Assembly: GCF_001512305.1 (NCBI RefSeq)
Contig: NZ_LNUT01000003.1
Coordinates: 553,374 to 617,373, forward strand
Length of the DNA: 64,000 bases
Reading direction: 5' to 3'
DNA from: Arthrobacter sp. EPSL27
GTDB taxonomy: Bacteria; Actinomycetota; Actinomycetes; Actinomycetales; Micrococcaceae
Below the pieces are notes generated by a model. It saw nothing but the letters and a program-made list of their open reading frames with translations, was not told where the DNA came from and searched no databases. A program made the translations under genes and the position numbers. This document shows positions 34,345 to 43,053 of this stretch, one piece after another; position 1 is the first letter of the stretch; the number at the start of each line of letters is the position of its first letter.

Positions 34345-34903
34345 GGCATTCAAGTACGGCATCAAAGGCATCACCGGCTACCTGGAACCGGCCGAACGGG
34401 ACCTCCTGCGCAGCCTCTTCGACGACGTCGTGTCCATGCTGGAGCCGGAGGAACGCGCCGACCAGGACCCCCTGGCCGCGCTGGTGGGGCTCGACGCCGA
34501 GGCCCGCGAACCCGAGGACCGCGCCCTGCGCCGGCTGCTGCCGAGCGTCTCGAAAACCGATGCCGCAGCCTCGCTGGAATTCCGCCGGTACACCGAGCGG
34601 TCGCTGCGGGAGAGCAAGATCGGTGCCCTGAAGGCCGCATCGCTCGGCCTGGACAAGGATGAACTGGTCCTGACCCCCGCCGACGCGCGGCACTGGTCCA
34701 CCGCGCTCAACGACGTCCGCCTGGTGCTCGCCGAACGCCTGGACATCCGGGACGACGAGGACGCCGGGCACGTGCACCTGATGCAGGACTGGTCCCAGGC
34801 CGAAGACGTCGAGAGCTACCTGGCCCTCGTCTACAACTTCACCACGTGGCTCCAGGAGTCGCTGGTCCAGGCGATGCTGCAGTCGCTGGACACGCGGCGC
34901 TGA
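34337..34903 (+). CDS. DUF2017 family protein
   Basis: 188 residues, largely helical, from an actinobacterial family always found next to clpS; function unknown. Conserved features here are the YLEPAERDLLRSLFDDVVSML start, the DPLAALVG and DRALRRLLP segments, and the C-terminal DVESYLALVYNFTTWLQESLVQAML. GTG 34337 overlaps clpS by 8 nt behind AAAGGA. The gene order suggests work with ClpS in protein turnover, for example substrate choice, but this is inferred from context only. Confidence 0.86.
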   Translation: MAKAFKYGIKGITGYLEPAERDLLRSLFDDVVSMLEPEERADQDPLAALVGLDAEAREPEDRALRRLLPSVSKTDAAASLEFRRYTERSLRESKIGALKAASLGLDKDELVLTPADARHWSTALNDVRLVLAERLDIRDDEDAGHVHLMQDWSQAEDVESYLALVYNFTTWLQESLVQAMLQSLDTRR

Positions 34904-35023
34904 CCCGGGAGCGGAGCGGCCGGGCCGCCGTCGGGCCCGGCGTGCCGTGTGACACATAAGACATGAGTCGGACGACACAATGTGATGGCCGCACCCGTGG
35001 CTAAGCCCTATCCTCGAATAATC

Positions 35024-36040
35024 ATGACTTCAGCATCGAGCATGGATCCGGCAGCGGCAGCTGTTGCGGACTCCCCAGAGAGCAACACCGCCAGCAGCCA
35101 GATGGGATCGCGTCCTATCGGTGTGTTTGATTCCGGCGTCGGCGGGCTCACCGTGGCGCGGTCCATCATCGACCAGCTGCCCAATGAATCAATCCTCTAC
35201 GTCGGCGACACCGCCCACGGCCCCTACGGCCCGCTTCCCATCGCGGAGGTCAGGGCCAACGCCCTGGGCGTGATGGACGAGCTGGTCGACTCCGGCGTCA
35301 AGCTGCTGACCATTGCCTGCAACTCGGCGTCCGCTGCGGTGCTGCGGGACGCCCGCGAACGCTACACCGCGCGCTACGGCATCCCCGTCATCGAAGTGAT
35401 CCAGCCTGCCGTGCGCCGCGCTGTCGCCGCCACCCGCACCGGCCGCGTCGGCGTGATCGGCACCTCGGCCACCGTCGGTTCCCGCGCCTATGAGGACACC
35501 TTTGCCGCCGCCCCGGACCTGCAGATCACCTCGGTGGCTTGCCCGGCGTTCGTGCCGTACGTCGAAGCCGGCATCACCACGGGGCCCGAGCTGCTCGCCG
35601 TCGCCCGCGAATACCTGGCACCGCTCAAGGCCGCCGGCGTGGACACCGTGGTGCTGGGCTGCACGCACTATCCGCTGCTTACCGGTGTCATTTCCTACGT
35701 GATGGGCGAGGACGTCACCCTCGTCTCCAGCGCCGAGGAGACCGCTAAGGATGTCTACCGAGCCCTCGCCTCCCGGGGACTGGAACGGGCCGATGCGTCC
35801 GCACCCTCCCACAACTTCATCGCCACGGGGGACGCCGCACAGTTCGAGCACCTCGCGCGGCGGTTCCTCGGCCCCGAGGTCCTCAGCGTCCGCCACGTGG
35901 ACCACGTCGCGGCCCAGTACCCCACCGGCAGCCTGGCCAGGATTACGCCGGAAATGATCGCTGCGGCGCAGGCCGGCGCCGGCCGGCCCCGGATCTCCAA
36001 CTTCGTCGGCGGACCCGCGGGCGGGGGACCCCTGCTGTGA
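35024..36040 (+). CDS. murI: Glutamate racemase
   Basis: Supplies D-glutamate for peptidoglycan. Both catalytic cysteines and their contexts are present: ACNSASA and GCTHYPLL; the aspartate is in [10 protein letters not shown]. From ATG 35024 the protein has 338 residues, about 70 more than usual, because of a polar N-terminus of 26 residues before [11 protein letters not shown] and a C-terminal Gly/Pro-rich tail. The start could also be 35042 or 35102. TATCCT nine bases before 35024 may be a -10 element. Its stop overlaps the MBL hydrolase start (GTGA), opening the murI-MBL-rph-rdgB set. Confidence 0.93.
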   Translation: MTSASSMDPAAAAVADSPESNTASSQMGSRPIGVFDSGVGGLTVARSIIDQLPNESILYVGDTAHGPYGPLPIAEVRANALGVMDELVDSGVKLLTIACNSASAAVLRDARERYTARYGIPVIEVIQPAVRRAVAATRTGRVGVIGTSATVGSRAYEDTFAAAPDLQITSVACPAFVPYVEAGITTGPELLAVAREYLAPLKAAGVDTVVLGCTHYPLLTGVISYVMGEDVTLVSSAEETAKDVYRALASRGLERADASAPSHNFIATGDAAQFEHLARRFLGPEVLSVRHVDHVAAQYPTGSLARITPEMIAAAQAGAGRPRISNFVGGPAGGGPLL

Positions 36041-36834
36041 AGCTGACCATCGTGGGCTGCACCGGGTCCTTCCCGGGCCCCGGCTCCCCGGCGTCGTGCT
36101 ACCTGCTGACCGCCAACGACGGCGAGCGGAACTGGAAGATCGTCCTCGACCTCGGCAGCGGGGCGCTCGGGGCCATCCAGCGCTACACGGACCTGGAGGA
36201 CATTGACGCGATTTTCCTCACGCACCTGCACCCGGACCACTGCATGGACCTCTGCGGCCTGCACGTCGCGGTGCGCTGGAAGCCCGGCGGCTGGGGACGC
36301 GGCAGGATTCCCGTGTGGGGGCCCGCCGCCACAGCCGACCGCATGGCCACGGCCTACGGCCTGGACCTCGACCCGGGAATGCATGAGGAATTCGACTTCA
36401 GCAACTGGTCCGAGCGCAAGCCGGTGACCATGGGGCCGTTCACCGTCACCCCATATGCCGTGAACCACCCGGTCGAGGAGGCGTTCGCGCTTCGCGTGGA
36501 GGTCACCGAGCCGGACAAGAACGGCAGCCCCGTCACCAGGGTGCTGAGCTATTCGGGGGACACGGATTCCTGCAGCGGCCTGGAGGACGCGGCCCGCGAT
36601 GCCGACCTGTTCCTCTGCGAGGCGGCGTTCGAGGAAGGCCGCGACGACGGCATCAAGGACGTGCACCTGACCGGCAAGCGGGCGGGGGAGGCCGCAGTGG
36701 CGGCCGGAGCCCGCCGGCTGCTGCTCACGCACATACCGGTCTGGACGTCGCCCACCACGGTCATGGCCGAAGCCAAGGACGTCTTTGGCCAGCATGTGGC
36801 CGTGGCTGTGGCAGGCGTGCACTATACCGTCTGA
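36037..36834 (+). CDS. MBL-fold hydrolase, candidate cyclic-nucleotide phosphodiesterase
   Basis: A 265-residue metallo-beta-lactamase-fold hydrolase. The metal motif is [10 protein letters not shown] (HxHxDH), with further ligands in [18 protein letters not shown] (Asp) and LLLTHIPVW (His). The same slot between murI and rph in Mycobacterium tuberculosis holds Rv1339, reported as an atypical class II cAMP phosphodiesterase, so cyclic-nucleotide hydrolysis is the best guess; RNase Z-like activity is the other option. It is coupled to murI by a 4-nt overlap. Confidence 0.85.
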   Translation: MKLTIVGCTGSFPGPGSPASCYLLTANDGERNWKIVLDLGSGALGAIQRYTDLEDIDAIFLTHLHPDHCMDLCGLHVAVRWKPGGWGRGRIPVWGPAATADRMATAYGLDLDPGMHEEFDFSNWSERKPVTMGPFTVTPYAVNHPVEEAFALRVEVTEPDKNGSPVTRVLSYSGDTDSCSGLEDAARDADLFLCEAAFEEGRDDGIKDVHLTGKRAGEAAVAAGARRLLLTHIPVWTSPTTVMAEAKDVFGQHVAVAVAGVHYTV

Positions 36835-36857
36835 ACGCCATCGCCCTGCCTGGTCGA

Positions 36858-36863
36858 TAAGCT
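36858..36863 (+). promoter_or_regulatory. -10 hexamer of leaderless rph
   Basis: TAAGCT, six bases before the ATG at 36870; no ribosome-binding site. It would give rph-rdgB a promoter separate from murI. Confidence 0.5.
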
Positions 36864-36869
36864 AAAGGC

Positions 36870-37628
36870 ATGACTTCCGAAGCCCTGACTGCCCCCATCC
36901 TCCGCGCCGACGGCCGCACCCCCGACCAGCTCCGGCCCATCAGCATCACCCGCGGCTGGTCCAAGCAGGCCGAGGGTTCGGCCCTGATCGAGTTCGGCAA
37001 CACCCGGGTGCTGTGCACGGCCTCCCTGACCGAGGGCGTGCCGCGCTGGCTCAAGGGCGAAGGCCGCGGCTGGGTCACCGCCGAGTACGCCATGCTGCCG
37101 CGGGCCACCAACACCCGGTCCGACCGCGAGTCCGTCAAGGGCAAGATCGGCGGCCGCACGCACGAGATCTCCCGGCTGATCGGCCGCTCGCTGCGGTCCA
37201 TCATCGACACCAAGGCCCTGGGCGAGATCACCATCGTGCTGGACTGCGACGTCCTGCAGGCCGACGGCGGAACGCGCACCGCGGCGATCACGGGCGCCTA
37301 CGTGGCGCTGGCCGAGGCCATCCGATTCGCCCGGGAAAACAAGATGCTGGCCCGCAACGCCCAGCCTCTGATTGACACGATCGCCGCGGTTTCCGTCGGC
37401 ATCATTGACGGTGTCCCCATGCTGGACCTGCCGTACGTCGAGGACGTCCGGGCCGAGACCGACATGAACGTGGTGGTGACCGGCTCCGGCAAGTTCGTTG
37501 AGGTGCAGGGCACCGCCGAGGGCGCACCGTTCGACCGTGACGAGCTCAACAAGCTCCTCGACCTGGCCCTGATGGGCACCGAGCAGCTGGCCGCCATCCA
37601 GCGCGAAACCCTGGCGGAAGCCCCGTGA
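36870..37628 (+). CDS. rph: Ribonuclease PH
   Basis: Phosphorolytic 3'-5' exoribonuclease that trims tRNA 3' ends and takes part in RNA turnover as a hexameric ring. 252 residues. Conserved segments are [32 protein letters not shown], the phosphate-binding arginine region [17 protein letters not shown], and the catalytic Asp pair in [21 protein letters not shown]. Its stop overlaps rdgB (GTGA). The order rph then rdgB is conserved. Confidence 0.96.
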   Translation: MTSEALTAPILRADGRTPDQLRPISITRGWSKQAEGSALIEFGNTRVLCTASLTEGVPRWLKGEGRGWVTAEYAMLPRATNTRSDRESVKGKIGGRTHEISRLIGRSLRSIIDTKALGEITIVLDCDVLQADGGTRTAAITGAYVALAEAIRFARENKMLARNAQPLIDTIAAVSVGIIDGVPMLDLPYVEDVRAETDMNVVVTGSGKFVEVQGTAEGAPFDRDELNKLLDLALMGTEQLAAIQRETLAEAP

Positions 37629-38266
37629 GCCCAGCACCCGTGCTGGTCCTCGCCACCCACAACCAAGGCAAGCTGCGGGAACTGCGCGAGCTGCTGCGCG
37701 GGCAGGTTCCCGGCCTCGACGTCGACACCCAGGTGGTGGACGCCGGAGCCGTTGGCGCCCCCGACGTCGTCGAAACCGGGGTGACGTTCGCCGAGAACTC
37801 GCTGCTCAAGGCCCGTGCTGTGGCCGACGCCACCGGCCTCGTGGCGATCGCCGACGACTCCGGACTCGCCGTAGACGTGCTGGGCGGTGCTCCGGGGATC
37901 TTTTCGGCCCGCTGGTCCGGGCGGCACGGGGACGACGCCGCCAACCTGCGGCTGCTGCTGGATCAGCTGGCGGACGTGCCGGACGCGTTCCGCGGCGCCG
38001 CGTTTGTCTGCGCCGCGGCCCTTGCCGTGCCCGGCGCCGGCGCGGACGAGGGCCGGGAGGTTGTGGAGTACGGGCAGCTGGAGGGGACGCTGCTGCGGGA
38101 ACCCCGGGGGACCGGGGGATTCGGCTACGACCCCGTGCTCCAGCCGAGCGGGCTGGACCGCAGCTGCGCGGAGCTGAGCCCCGAGGAGAAAAACGCGATC
38201 AGCCACCGCGGGCACGCGTTCCGGGCGCTGCTCCCGGCCATCGTGGAGGCGCTGTCCGGGAGGTAA
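37625..38266 (+). CDS. rdgB: Non-canonical purine NTP pyrophosphatase (RdgB/HAM1)
   Basis: Removes dITP, ITP and XTP from the nucleotide pool. 213 residues. Family motifs: [17 protein letters not shown], the metal-binding [49 protein letters not shown], and the C-terminal [12 protein letters not shown]. It is coupled to rph by the GTGA overlap and closes the operon before a bidirectional terminator. Like nucS upstream, it limits mutation, in this case by pool cleaning. Confidence 0.95.
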   Translation: MSPAPVLVLATHNQGKLRELRELLRGQVPGLDVDTQVVDAGAVGAPDVVETGVTFAENSLLKARAVADATGLVAIADDSGLAVDVLGGAPGIFSARWSGRHGDDAANLRLLLDQLADVPDAFRGAAFVCAAALAVPGAGADEGREVVEYGQLEGTLLREPRGTGGFGYDPVLQPSGLDRSCAELSPEEKNAISHRGHAFRALLPAIVEALSGR

Positions 38267-38299
38267 CCGCCCCGGGACCGACCAGGCCACTGCCGTAAA

Positions 38300-38339
38300 C
38301 ACAAGGAAGGCGCCCCGCGTGCGGGGCGCCTTCCTTGTG
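38300..38339. terminator. Bidirectional terminator between rdgB and DedA genes
   Basis: A perfect 19-bp inverted repeat (38300-38318 and 38321-38339), two bases between arms, between convergent genes. Confidence 0.85.
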
Positions 38340-38369
38340 GCTTGTGAGTCGGCAATGCCGGGTGCCGGG

Positions 38370-39152
38370 TTACGGCGTTTTGCGTTCCTCTTCGGGCTCG
38401 TGCTCCTCGATGAATTCCTCGACAATGTCCGTGCCGTACTTCTCAGCCTGGCGCTTGGCGATGAAGCCGCGGCCGACCTCGATGAAGATCGGGATGACCG
38501 AGACGAGGACAATCACGATGAAGATGATGTCCAGGTTTTCGCGCACCCACGGGAAGGTGTCGCCCAGCAGGTAGCCCAGCAGGGTCACGCCGCCGCCCCA
38601 CAGTACGGCGCCGATGACGTTGAAGAAGAAGAACTTGCGCTTGTCCATCTGGGCCACGCCCACGATCACCGGCACGAAGGTGCGGATGATGGGCACGAAA
38701 CGGGCCAGGATCAGGGCCTTGCCGCCGTGCTTCTCGAAGAAGGCGTGCGCGCTCTCGACGTTCTCGCGCTTAAACAGCCGGGAGTTGGGCTTGTTGAAGA
38801 TGGCCGGGCCGGCCTTGGAGCCGATCAGGTACCCCACCTGGTTCCCGATGATCGCCGCGACAATGATGAGCGCTATGAACGCCCAGATGTTGACCTTGAT
38901 GGTGCCGGTGGCCACCAGCAGGCCGGCCGTGAACAGCATGGAGTCACCTGGCAGGAAGAAGCCCACCAGCAGGCCGGTTTCGGCGAAGATGATGCCGCAG
39001 ACCAGCAGCACGACCCACGGCGCCAGGGCGGGGTCGGCCAGGAAGACCTGGGGGTTCAGCCAGTCGGGCAGGAAGGAGGCCAGCTGGGGCTGGACCGGTC
39101 CTGCGCCGCCGATCGTGGACACGGCAAAGTCGCTCAAAGCTAAAAGGTTCAC
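38370..39152 (-). CDS. DedA family membrane protein
   Basis: A 260-residue DedA/SNARE-associated (VTT-domain) protein. Some DedA members flip polyprenyl phosphate or phosphatidylethanolamine back across the membrane. Motifs: FAETGLLVGFFLPGDSMLF, the acidic-Gly-basic segment FFEKHGGKALILARFVPIIRTFVPVIVG with the conserved RxxP, and VIGAVLWGGGVTLLGYLLG. Around five membrane segments; the C-terminus is charged (EEFIEEHEPEEERK). The GTG start has TACCCT six bases upstream, a leaderless pattern. A UndP flippase could serve the wall glycan genes in this window, but that is inference. Confidence 0.9.
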   Translation of the reverse strand: MNLLALSDFAVSTIGGAGPVQPQLASFLPDWLNPQVFLADPALAPWVVLLVCGIIFAETGLLVGFFLPGDSMLFTAGLLVATGTIKVNIWAFIALIIVAAIIGNQVGYLIGSKAGPAIFNKPNSRLFKRENVESAHAFFEKHGGKALILARFVPIIRTFVPVIVGVAQMDKRKFFFFNVIGAVLWGGGVTLLGYLLGDTFPWVRENLDIIFIVIVLVSVIPIFIEVGRGFIAKRQAEKYGTDIVEEFIEEHEPEEERKTP

Positions 39153-39158
39153 CCGTTA

Positions 39159-39164
39159 AGGGTA
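39159..39164 (-). promoter_or_regulatory. -10 hexamer of leaderless DedA gene
   Basis: TACCCT on the minus strand, six bases before the GTG at 39152. Confidence 0.45.
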
Positions 39165-39277
39165 CTTGACGCGGGCCGCCGGGCGTTTTTCAGGCGTTGT
39201 TTCGGAAGGGGGGTTGCACGGGGTCCAGCAGGTTGTGACCGGCGGCACCGGTGGCGGGCCGGGCCGGGATCCGGCGG

Positions 39278-39283
39278 TAAAGT
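39278..39283 (+). promoter_or_regulatory. -10 hexamer of leaderless exonuclease gene
   Basis: TAAAGT, six bases before the GTG at 39290; no ribosome-binding site. Confidence 0.55.
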
Positions 39284-39289
39284 GGCAGC

Positions 39290-40309
39290 GTGGGTTTGGA
39301 CTTTACGGCGATCGACTTCGAGACTGCGAACGGCTTCCGGGGCTCACCCTGCGCTGTTGGCCTGACCAAGGTGCGGAACGGCGTCGTCGTCGACGAGGCG
39401 TCCTGGCTGATGCGGCCGCCGGAAAATTATGACCGCTTCGACCACCACAACGTGCGGATCCACGGGATCCGGCCCGAGCAGGTGGCCGGGCTCCCGCGCT
39501 TCGGCGAGCTCTTCCCGGAGATCGGCGCCTTCATTGGCGGCGACGTCCTGGCCGCCCATAACGCCGCCTTCGACCTGGGCGTGATCCGCTCGGCGCTGGA
39601 GGTCTCCGGCCTCCCCGGCCCGGCCTACGATTACGTCTGCACGGTGATGCTGTCCCGCCGCTGTTACTCCCTGGTGTCCAATTCACTGCCGTACGCGGCC
39701 GAGGAAGCCGGCGTTCCGCTGGTCAACCACCACGACGCCGCCGAGGACGCGCGCGCGTGCGCCGGGATCCTGGTGGACATCGCCGCGCGCAACGGCGCCA
39801 ACAGCATCGCCGAACTCCACCTCTCCCTGGGCCTTGCGGTGTCCCGTCAGGCGGCCTTCGACCCCCTGAGGGATCCGCTGTCCAAGGCCAGCCAGTCCGC
39901 TCTGGAGGCCTTCGCCGGGGGAGCCGCCGCGGCCGCCCCGGTGCGGAGCTACCAGCCGGGCTGGCCCGAAGAGGGCGCGAACCCGCCGCCCAACGCCTTC
40001 GCCGATCCGGGGCACCCCCTGTTCGGCCAGACAGTGGTGTTCACTGGAGAGCTCGCCATGCCCCGGCCAGAGGCGAAGATCCGCTCCGCGGAGTTCGGTG
40101 CCACCCCGGAAAGCCGGGTCACCGCCCGCACCACCGTCCTGGTGGTGGGCGACGGCTTTGTCGCGGCCGACCTGCGCTCCGGCCGGCTCACGGGCAAGGC
40201 CCGCCGGGTCCTGGAACTGCACGAGCGCGGCCGCCGGATCGAGGTCATCTCCGAAGGCGAATTCTTGCAGATGGTGGGCGGCCACGTGTCCACCGCAGCG
40301 CTGGCCTAG
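39290..40309 (+). CDS. DnaQ-like 3'-5' exonuclease with C-terminal BRCT domain
   Basis: 339 residues in two domains. The DEDDh exonuclease (about 1-170) has Exo I FTAIDFETANG (Asp and Glu), Exo II LAAHNAAFDLGV and Exo III HHDAAEDARACAGI. After a linker of about 70 residues, residues 245-335 form a BRCT domain (PLFGQTVVFTGEL, VLVVGDGFVAADLRSGRLTGKA, VISEGEFLQMV). This layout resembles stand-alone epsilon-like exonucleases of actinobacteria and is not part of the Pol III core here. A role in repair or end processing is inferred. Confidence 0.9.
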   Translation: MGLDFTAIDFETANGFRGSPCAVGLTKVRNGVVVDEASWLMRPPENYDRFDHHNVRIHGIRPEQVAGLPRFGELFPEIGAFIGGDVLAAHNAAFDLGVIRSALEVSGLPGPAYDYVCTVMLSRRCYSLVSNSLPYAAEEAGVPLVNHHDAAEDARACAGILVDIAARNGANSIAELHLSLGLAVSRQAAFDPLRDPLSKASQSALEAFAGGAAAAAPVRSYQPGWPEEGANPPPNAFADPGHPLFGQTVVFTGELAMPRPEAKIRSAEFGATPESRVTARTTVLVVGDGFVAADLRSGRLTGKARRVLELHERGRRIEVISEGEFLQMVGGHVSTAALA

Positions 40310-40383
40310 GATCCACCGCTGTGGTCAGCCGGCGCTGCGGTCATACGGCGCAACAAACGTTCCGGCGGCGGCCGTCCGGCTCC

Positions 40384-40389
40384 TAGCCT
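40384..40389 (+). promoter_or_regulatory. -10 hexamer of leaderless DUF4395 gene
   Basis: TAGCCT, six bases before the ATG at 40396. Confidence 0.5.
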
Positions 40390-40395
40390 TGAACG

Positions 40396-40971
40396 ATGAG
40401 CAAACTCTCCCTGGCACCCGACGGATCTGTGTCACCCGAAACCGTGTCACCCGGAACTGTGTCACCCGGAACCGGGACCGGCGGCGCCGGCTGGCGGGCC
40501 CTCTTCGCCTTTCCGAACCCGGTCAATGAGTACGCTGCCCGCATCACGGCAGGCCTGGTGGTGCTCCTCGCCGTCCTCACGCTGCTGACCGGCGCCGGCT
40601 GGGGCCTTGCCGCCATTGCCGCCGGGTTCTGGCTGCGCGTTCTGTTCGGCCCCAGGGTTTCGCCGCTGGCCCTGCTTTCGGTCAAAGTCCTGGCGCCGCG
40701 GCTGGGGAAGACCAAGCTGGTTTCCGGGCCGCCCAAGCGCTTCGCGCAGGGTATCGGCGCCGCGGTGTCCACCACCGCCGCCGTGCTGCTGGCCGCCGGA
40801 CTCGCGCCCGCGGCGTGGACCCTGCTCGCGGTCCTGGTTGTTGCGGCATCCCTCGAGGCTTTCGCCGGTTTCTGCCTGGGCTGCACCATCTTCGGCTTCC
40901 TGCAGCGCCGGGGCCTGATCCCCGAGGACGTGTGCGAGGCCTGCAACAACATCTCGCTCCGGCGCGCCTGA
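40396..40971 (+). CDS. DUF4395 family membrane protein
   Basis: 191 residues. A short N-terminal VSPGT repeat (three 15-nt units, 40429-40473) is followed by the DUF4395 core: FPNPVNEYAARITAG, helix 1 (VVLLAVLTLLTG), helix 2, FGPRVSPLALL, GPPKRFAQGIG, two more helices and the motif GFCLGCTIFGFLQRRG, ending with a second cysteine pair in PEDVCEACNNI. The four cysteines facing one side suggest a thiol or metal site; DUF4395 genes often neighbour rhodanese or thioredoxin-type genes elsewhere, though not here. Function unknown. Confidence 0.87.
   Translation: MSKLSLAPDGSVSPETVSPGTVSPGTGTGGAGWRALFAFPNPVNEYAARITAGLVVLLAVLTLLTGAGWGLAAIAAGFWLRVLFGPRVSPLALLSVKVLAPRLGKTKLVSGPPKRFAQGIGAAVSTTAAVLLAAGLAPAAWTLLAVLVVAASLEAFAGFCLGCTIFGFLQRRGLIPEDVCEACNNISLRRA
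40429..40473 (+). repeat. Three 15-nt in-frame repeats encoding VSPET/VSPGT
   Basis: GTGTCACCCGRAACY is repeated three times in tandem in the N-terminal coding region of the DUF4395 gene. Confidence 0.9.
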
Positions 40972-40986
40972 GCCCGGCCGGCTGCG

Positions 40987-41070
40987 TTCAGGGGCCCGTT
41001 TTCAGGAGCCGCTGTTCAGGAGCCGGTGTTCGGGATCCGCAATTCAGGATCGGGTGTTCAGGAGCCGGTG
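40987..41070. repeat. Six 14-nt tandem repeats overlapping the ADP-ribosylglycohydrolase stop
   Basis: Six consecutive 14-nt units of the form TTCAGGAGCCGGTG cover 84 bp between DUF4395 and the ADP-ribosylglycohydrolase-like gene. Units 3 and 6 are identical; unit 4 is the most diverged. Unit 6 carries the last codons and the TGA of the minus-strand gene, so each further copy repeats a stop in a shifted frame. Confidence 0.93.
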
Positions 41071-42164
41071 ACCGCGGCCAGCCGGGAGGCCATGCCGCGG
41101 ACGAGCTCCGGGGCTTCCAGCGCTGCCAGCCATTCCGCCGGCAGGCAGTCCTCGCCGTAGAAGGCGCCAAGGATGTTGCCCGCCATCGACGCGGCCGGGC
41201 CGCGGTCCCCGCCGTGGCCCACGGCGACGGCGATGGCCGCGCGGAAGTGCGCTTCCGGGGTGCCGGGAGGTGACTGCTCCGGTGCCGTGGAGAGCACCGC
41301 AAACAGCGCGACGGCGAGTGCCTCCTCGGCCGCGTGGCCTTCGCCGAGTTCGCTGGCCAGGTCGCGGGCGCCGGGAGTCTCGCCGGCGGCGCCGAGCCGG
41401 AGGGCAGCGTCCAGCCGGGCGGTGAGATCGGGATCCACGACCTCGTCCTGGCGCAGCCGGGCACCGTCCGGCCCGGCGCCCTCCACTGCGGCGCCCTCCA
41501 CAGCGGCCCCGGCCAGCTGGCGGGCGGCAAACTCAGCGGCTTCTCGCAGGCTGTGTCCGGCGGCGAGGGCATGGATGACGAGGCTGAACGCGCCCGCGCT
41601 CTGCCGGCCCGCGGGATGCCCGTGCGTCAGTGACGCGGCATCGGCGCTGAGCTTGTAGACGGCGTCGGCGGCGATGTAGGGGATCAGACCGAAGGGGGCG
41701 GACCGCATCACGGCACCGGAACCCTTAGCCTCGGGGTTCACAGGCCGGTAGAACGTCCCCATCTCCCCGGTGGCCAGGCCAGTGAGGCAGGCACTCTCCG
41801 GGGCGCGGCGGTGCCGCAGGACGTCATGGGAATCGATCCAGCGCGGCGGCTGGAACGGCGCCGCGTCTGGAACCGGAACCCCCTGGGTGGCGAGCCAGCG
41901 CAGGTAGGCCAGCCACAGGCACGCAGTGGTGTCCGCGGCCACGCCGTCGTTGGCCCACTCCAGGGTCTCGAGCAGCCCGTCCACGGTGTAGAGCGTGAGC
42001 TGCGTGGTGTCGGAAAAGTGGCTGCCGCCGTCGGACGCATCGCCGTTTTCGGCGGCGGACCCCAGCGTGTCCCCGAGGGCGCCGCCCAGCAGGCACCCGT
42101 GGATCCGGGACCCGTGCGACGGGGTCGAAGGCAGCGCAGGGACAGTGGCGGGCTCGTTGCTCAT
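41058..42164 (-). CDS. ADP-ribosylglycohydrolase family protein, metal site degenerate
   Basis: 368 residues of the all-helical ARH/DraG fold: IHGCLLGGALGDTLGSAAE at the start and AGNILGAFYGEDCLPAEW near the end. The family uses two Mg2+ ions held by a (S/T)DDT motif and a DxD(S/T)T motif to cleave ADP-ribose from proteins. Here the first reads FSDTTQLTL (one Asp replaced by Thr) and the second GGDRGPAAS (second Asp and Thr lost), so hydrolase activity is doubtful. TAAAAT lies eight bases before the ATG on the minus strand. A 14-nt repeat array crosses its stop codon. Confidence 0.82.
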   Translation of the reverse strand: MSNEPATVPALPSTPSHGSRIHGCLLGGALGDTLGSAAENGDASDGGSHFSDTTQLTLYTVDGLLETLEWANDGVAADTTACLWLAYLRWLATQGVPVPDAAPFQPPRWIDSHDVLRHRRAPESACLTGLATGEMGTFYRPVNPEAKGSGAVMRSAPFGLIPYIAADAVYKLSADAASLTHGHPAGRQSAGAFSLVIHALAAGHSLREAAEFAARQLAGAAVEGAAVEGAGPDGARLRQDEVVDPDLTARLDAALRLGAAGETPGARDLASELGEGHAAEEALAVALFAVLSTAPEQSPPGTPEAHFRAAIAVAVGHGGDRGPAASMAGNILGAFYGEDCLPAEWLAALEAPELVRGMASRLAAVTGS

Positions 42165-42235
42165 GACTTAGAATTTTACCCCGCCCGCATGGCGGCGCGG
42201 GTGCCATACGGCAACACCCGGACAGCAGGCGACCA

Positions 42236-42592
42236 ATGCGCGAACCAGCATGGCGGAAGACCGGATCCACCCCCGACTACCGGTTCTCGCTCGCCAACGA
42301 AACGACCTTCCTGGCGTGGATCCGGACGTCCCTGGCGCTGATAGTCGGGGCGCTGGCCATCGACCAGCTTTTCCCCGAGATCGCCCCGGCACCGTTGCGC
42401 ATCGCGATGTGCGTGGCGCTGGCAGTCATCGGCGCCCTCCTGGCCGTGCTGGCCTACCGTCGGTGGGGGCAGATGGAAGAGGCCATGCGCCAGAACCGTG
42501 AATTGCCGTTCTCCGGTGTGATGCTGGTGATGACTATCGGGGTGGCCGCGGCGGCCTTTATCCTCGCCGTCCTGCTCCTGGCCGCGCGGTGA
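42236..42592 (+). CDS. DUF202 (YidH-like) membrane protein
   Basis: A 118-residue inner-membrane protein with three helices (TSLALIVGALAIDQLF, IAMCVALAVIGALLAVLAY, GVMLVMTIGVAAAAFILAVLLL). The DUF202 signature is present: DYRFSLANETTFLAWIRTSLALI near the N-terminus. Function unknown; found in bacteria and yeast vacuolar VTC proteins. It is coupled to a second DUF202 gene by a 4-nt overlap. No clear ribosome-binding site precedes the ATG. Confidence 0.88.
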   Translation: MREPAWRKTGSTPDYRFSLANETTFLAWIRTSLALIVGALAIDQLFPEIAPAPLRIAMCVALAVIGALLAVLAYRRWGQMEEAMRQNRELPFSGVMLVMTIGVAAAAFILAVLLLAAR

Positions 42593-42981
42593 GCGCCCCG
42601 GCAGCGCGGGATCCGGGGCTGCAGCCGGAGCGGACCTCGCTGTCGTGGGGCCGGACGCTGCTGGCCCTTTTCGCAGCGGACCTGCTGATCTGGCGCAGCT
42701 GGGCGGTGGCGGCGTCGCAGGGCAGTGCTGTGCCGAAGACCGGGCCGGAAGCAGGGCCGGCGGCCCGCGGCTGGGCCGGCGCCGCGACCCCGGACTTCCT
42801 GGGCGTCTGCGCACTGGCGGCCACGGTAGCCACCGTGGTGCTGTGCCTTTGCGTCGCGGTCCGGGTCCGGCAGCTCAGGCACTCTTCCTATGCGCCCCCT
42901 TCCTCCCTGATGCGCTGGTCCGCCGCCGGGGTGGTGGTGCTGGGGCTCAGCTCCGTCGCCGCCGTGGCGCTGGGCCCGTGA
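42589..42981 (+). CDS. Second DUF202 membrane protein
   Basis: 130 residues with the DUF202 core LQPERTSLSWGRTLLALFAADLLI and three hydrophobic segments, the last ending the protein (VVVLGLSSVAAVAL). It starts at GTG 42589 inside the stop of the preceding YidH-like gene. Such DUF202 pairs are common in actinobacteria and probably form a heteromer in the membrane; this is inferred from pairing. The loop between helices 1 and 2 is longer than in the partner and lacks its charged residues. Confidence 0.85.
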   Translation: MSAPAARDPGLQPERTSLSWGRTLLALFAADLLIWRSWAVAASQGSAVPKTGPEAGPAARGWAGAATPDFLGVCALAATVATVVLCLCVAVRVRQLRHSSYAPPSSLMRWSAAGVVVLGLSSVAAVALGP

Positions 42982-43053
42982 GCCGGTGTCCAGCCAACGT
43001 CCAGCATCCGCTGACAGACTGCACGCTGACCCCAAACGAAGGAAATCCCGCAC

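Noticed and set aside
41001..41070. CRISPR array
   Set aside because: The 14-nt units are directly tandem with no spacers and no cas genes are near.
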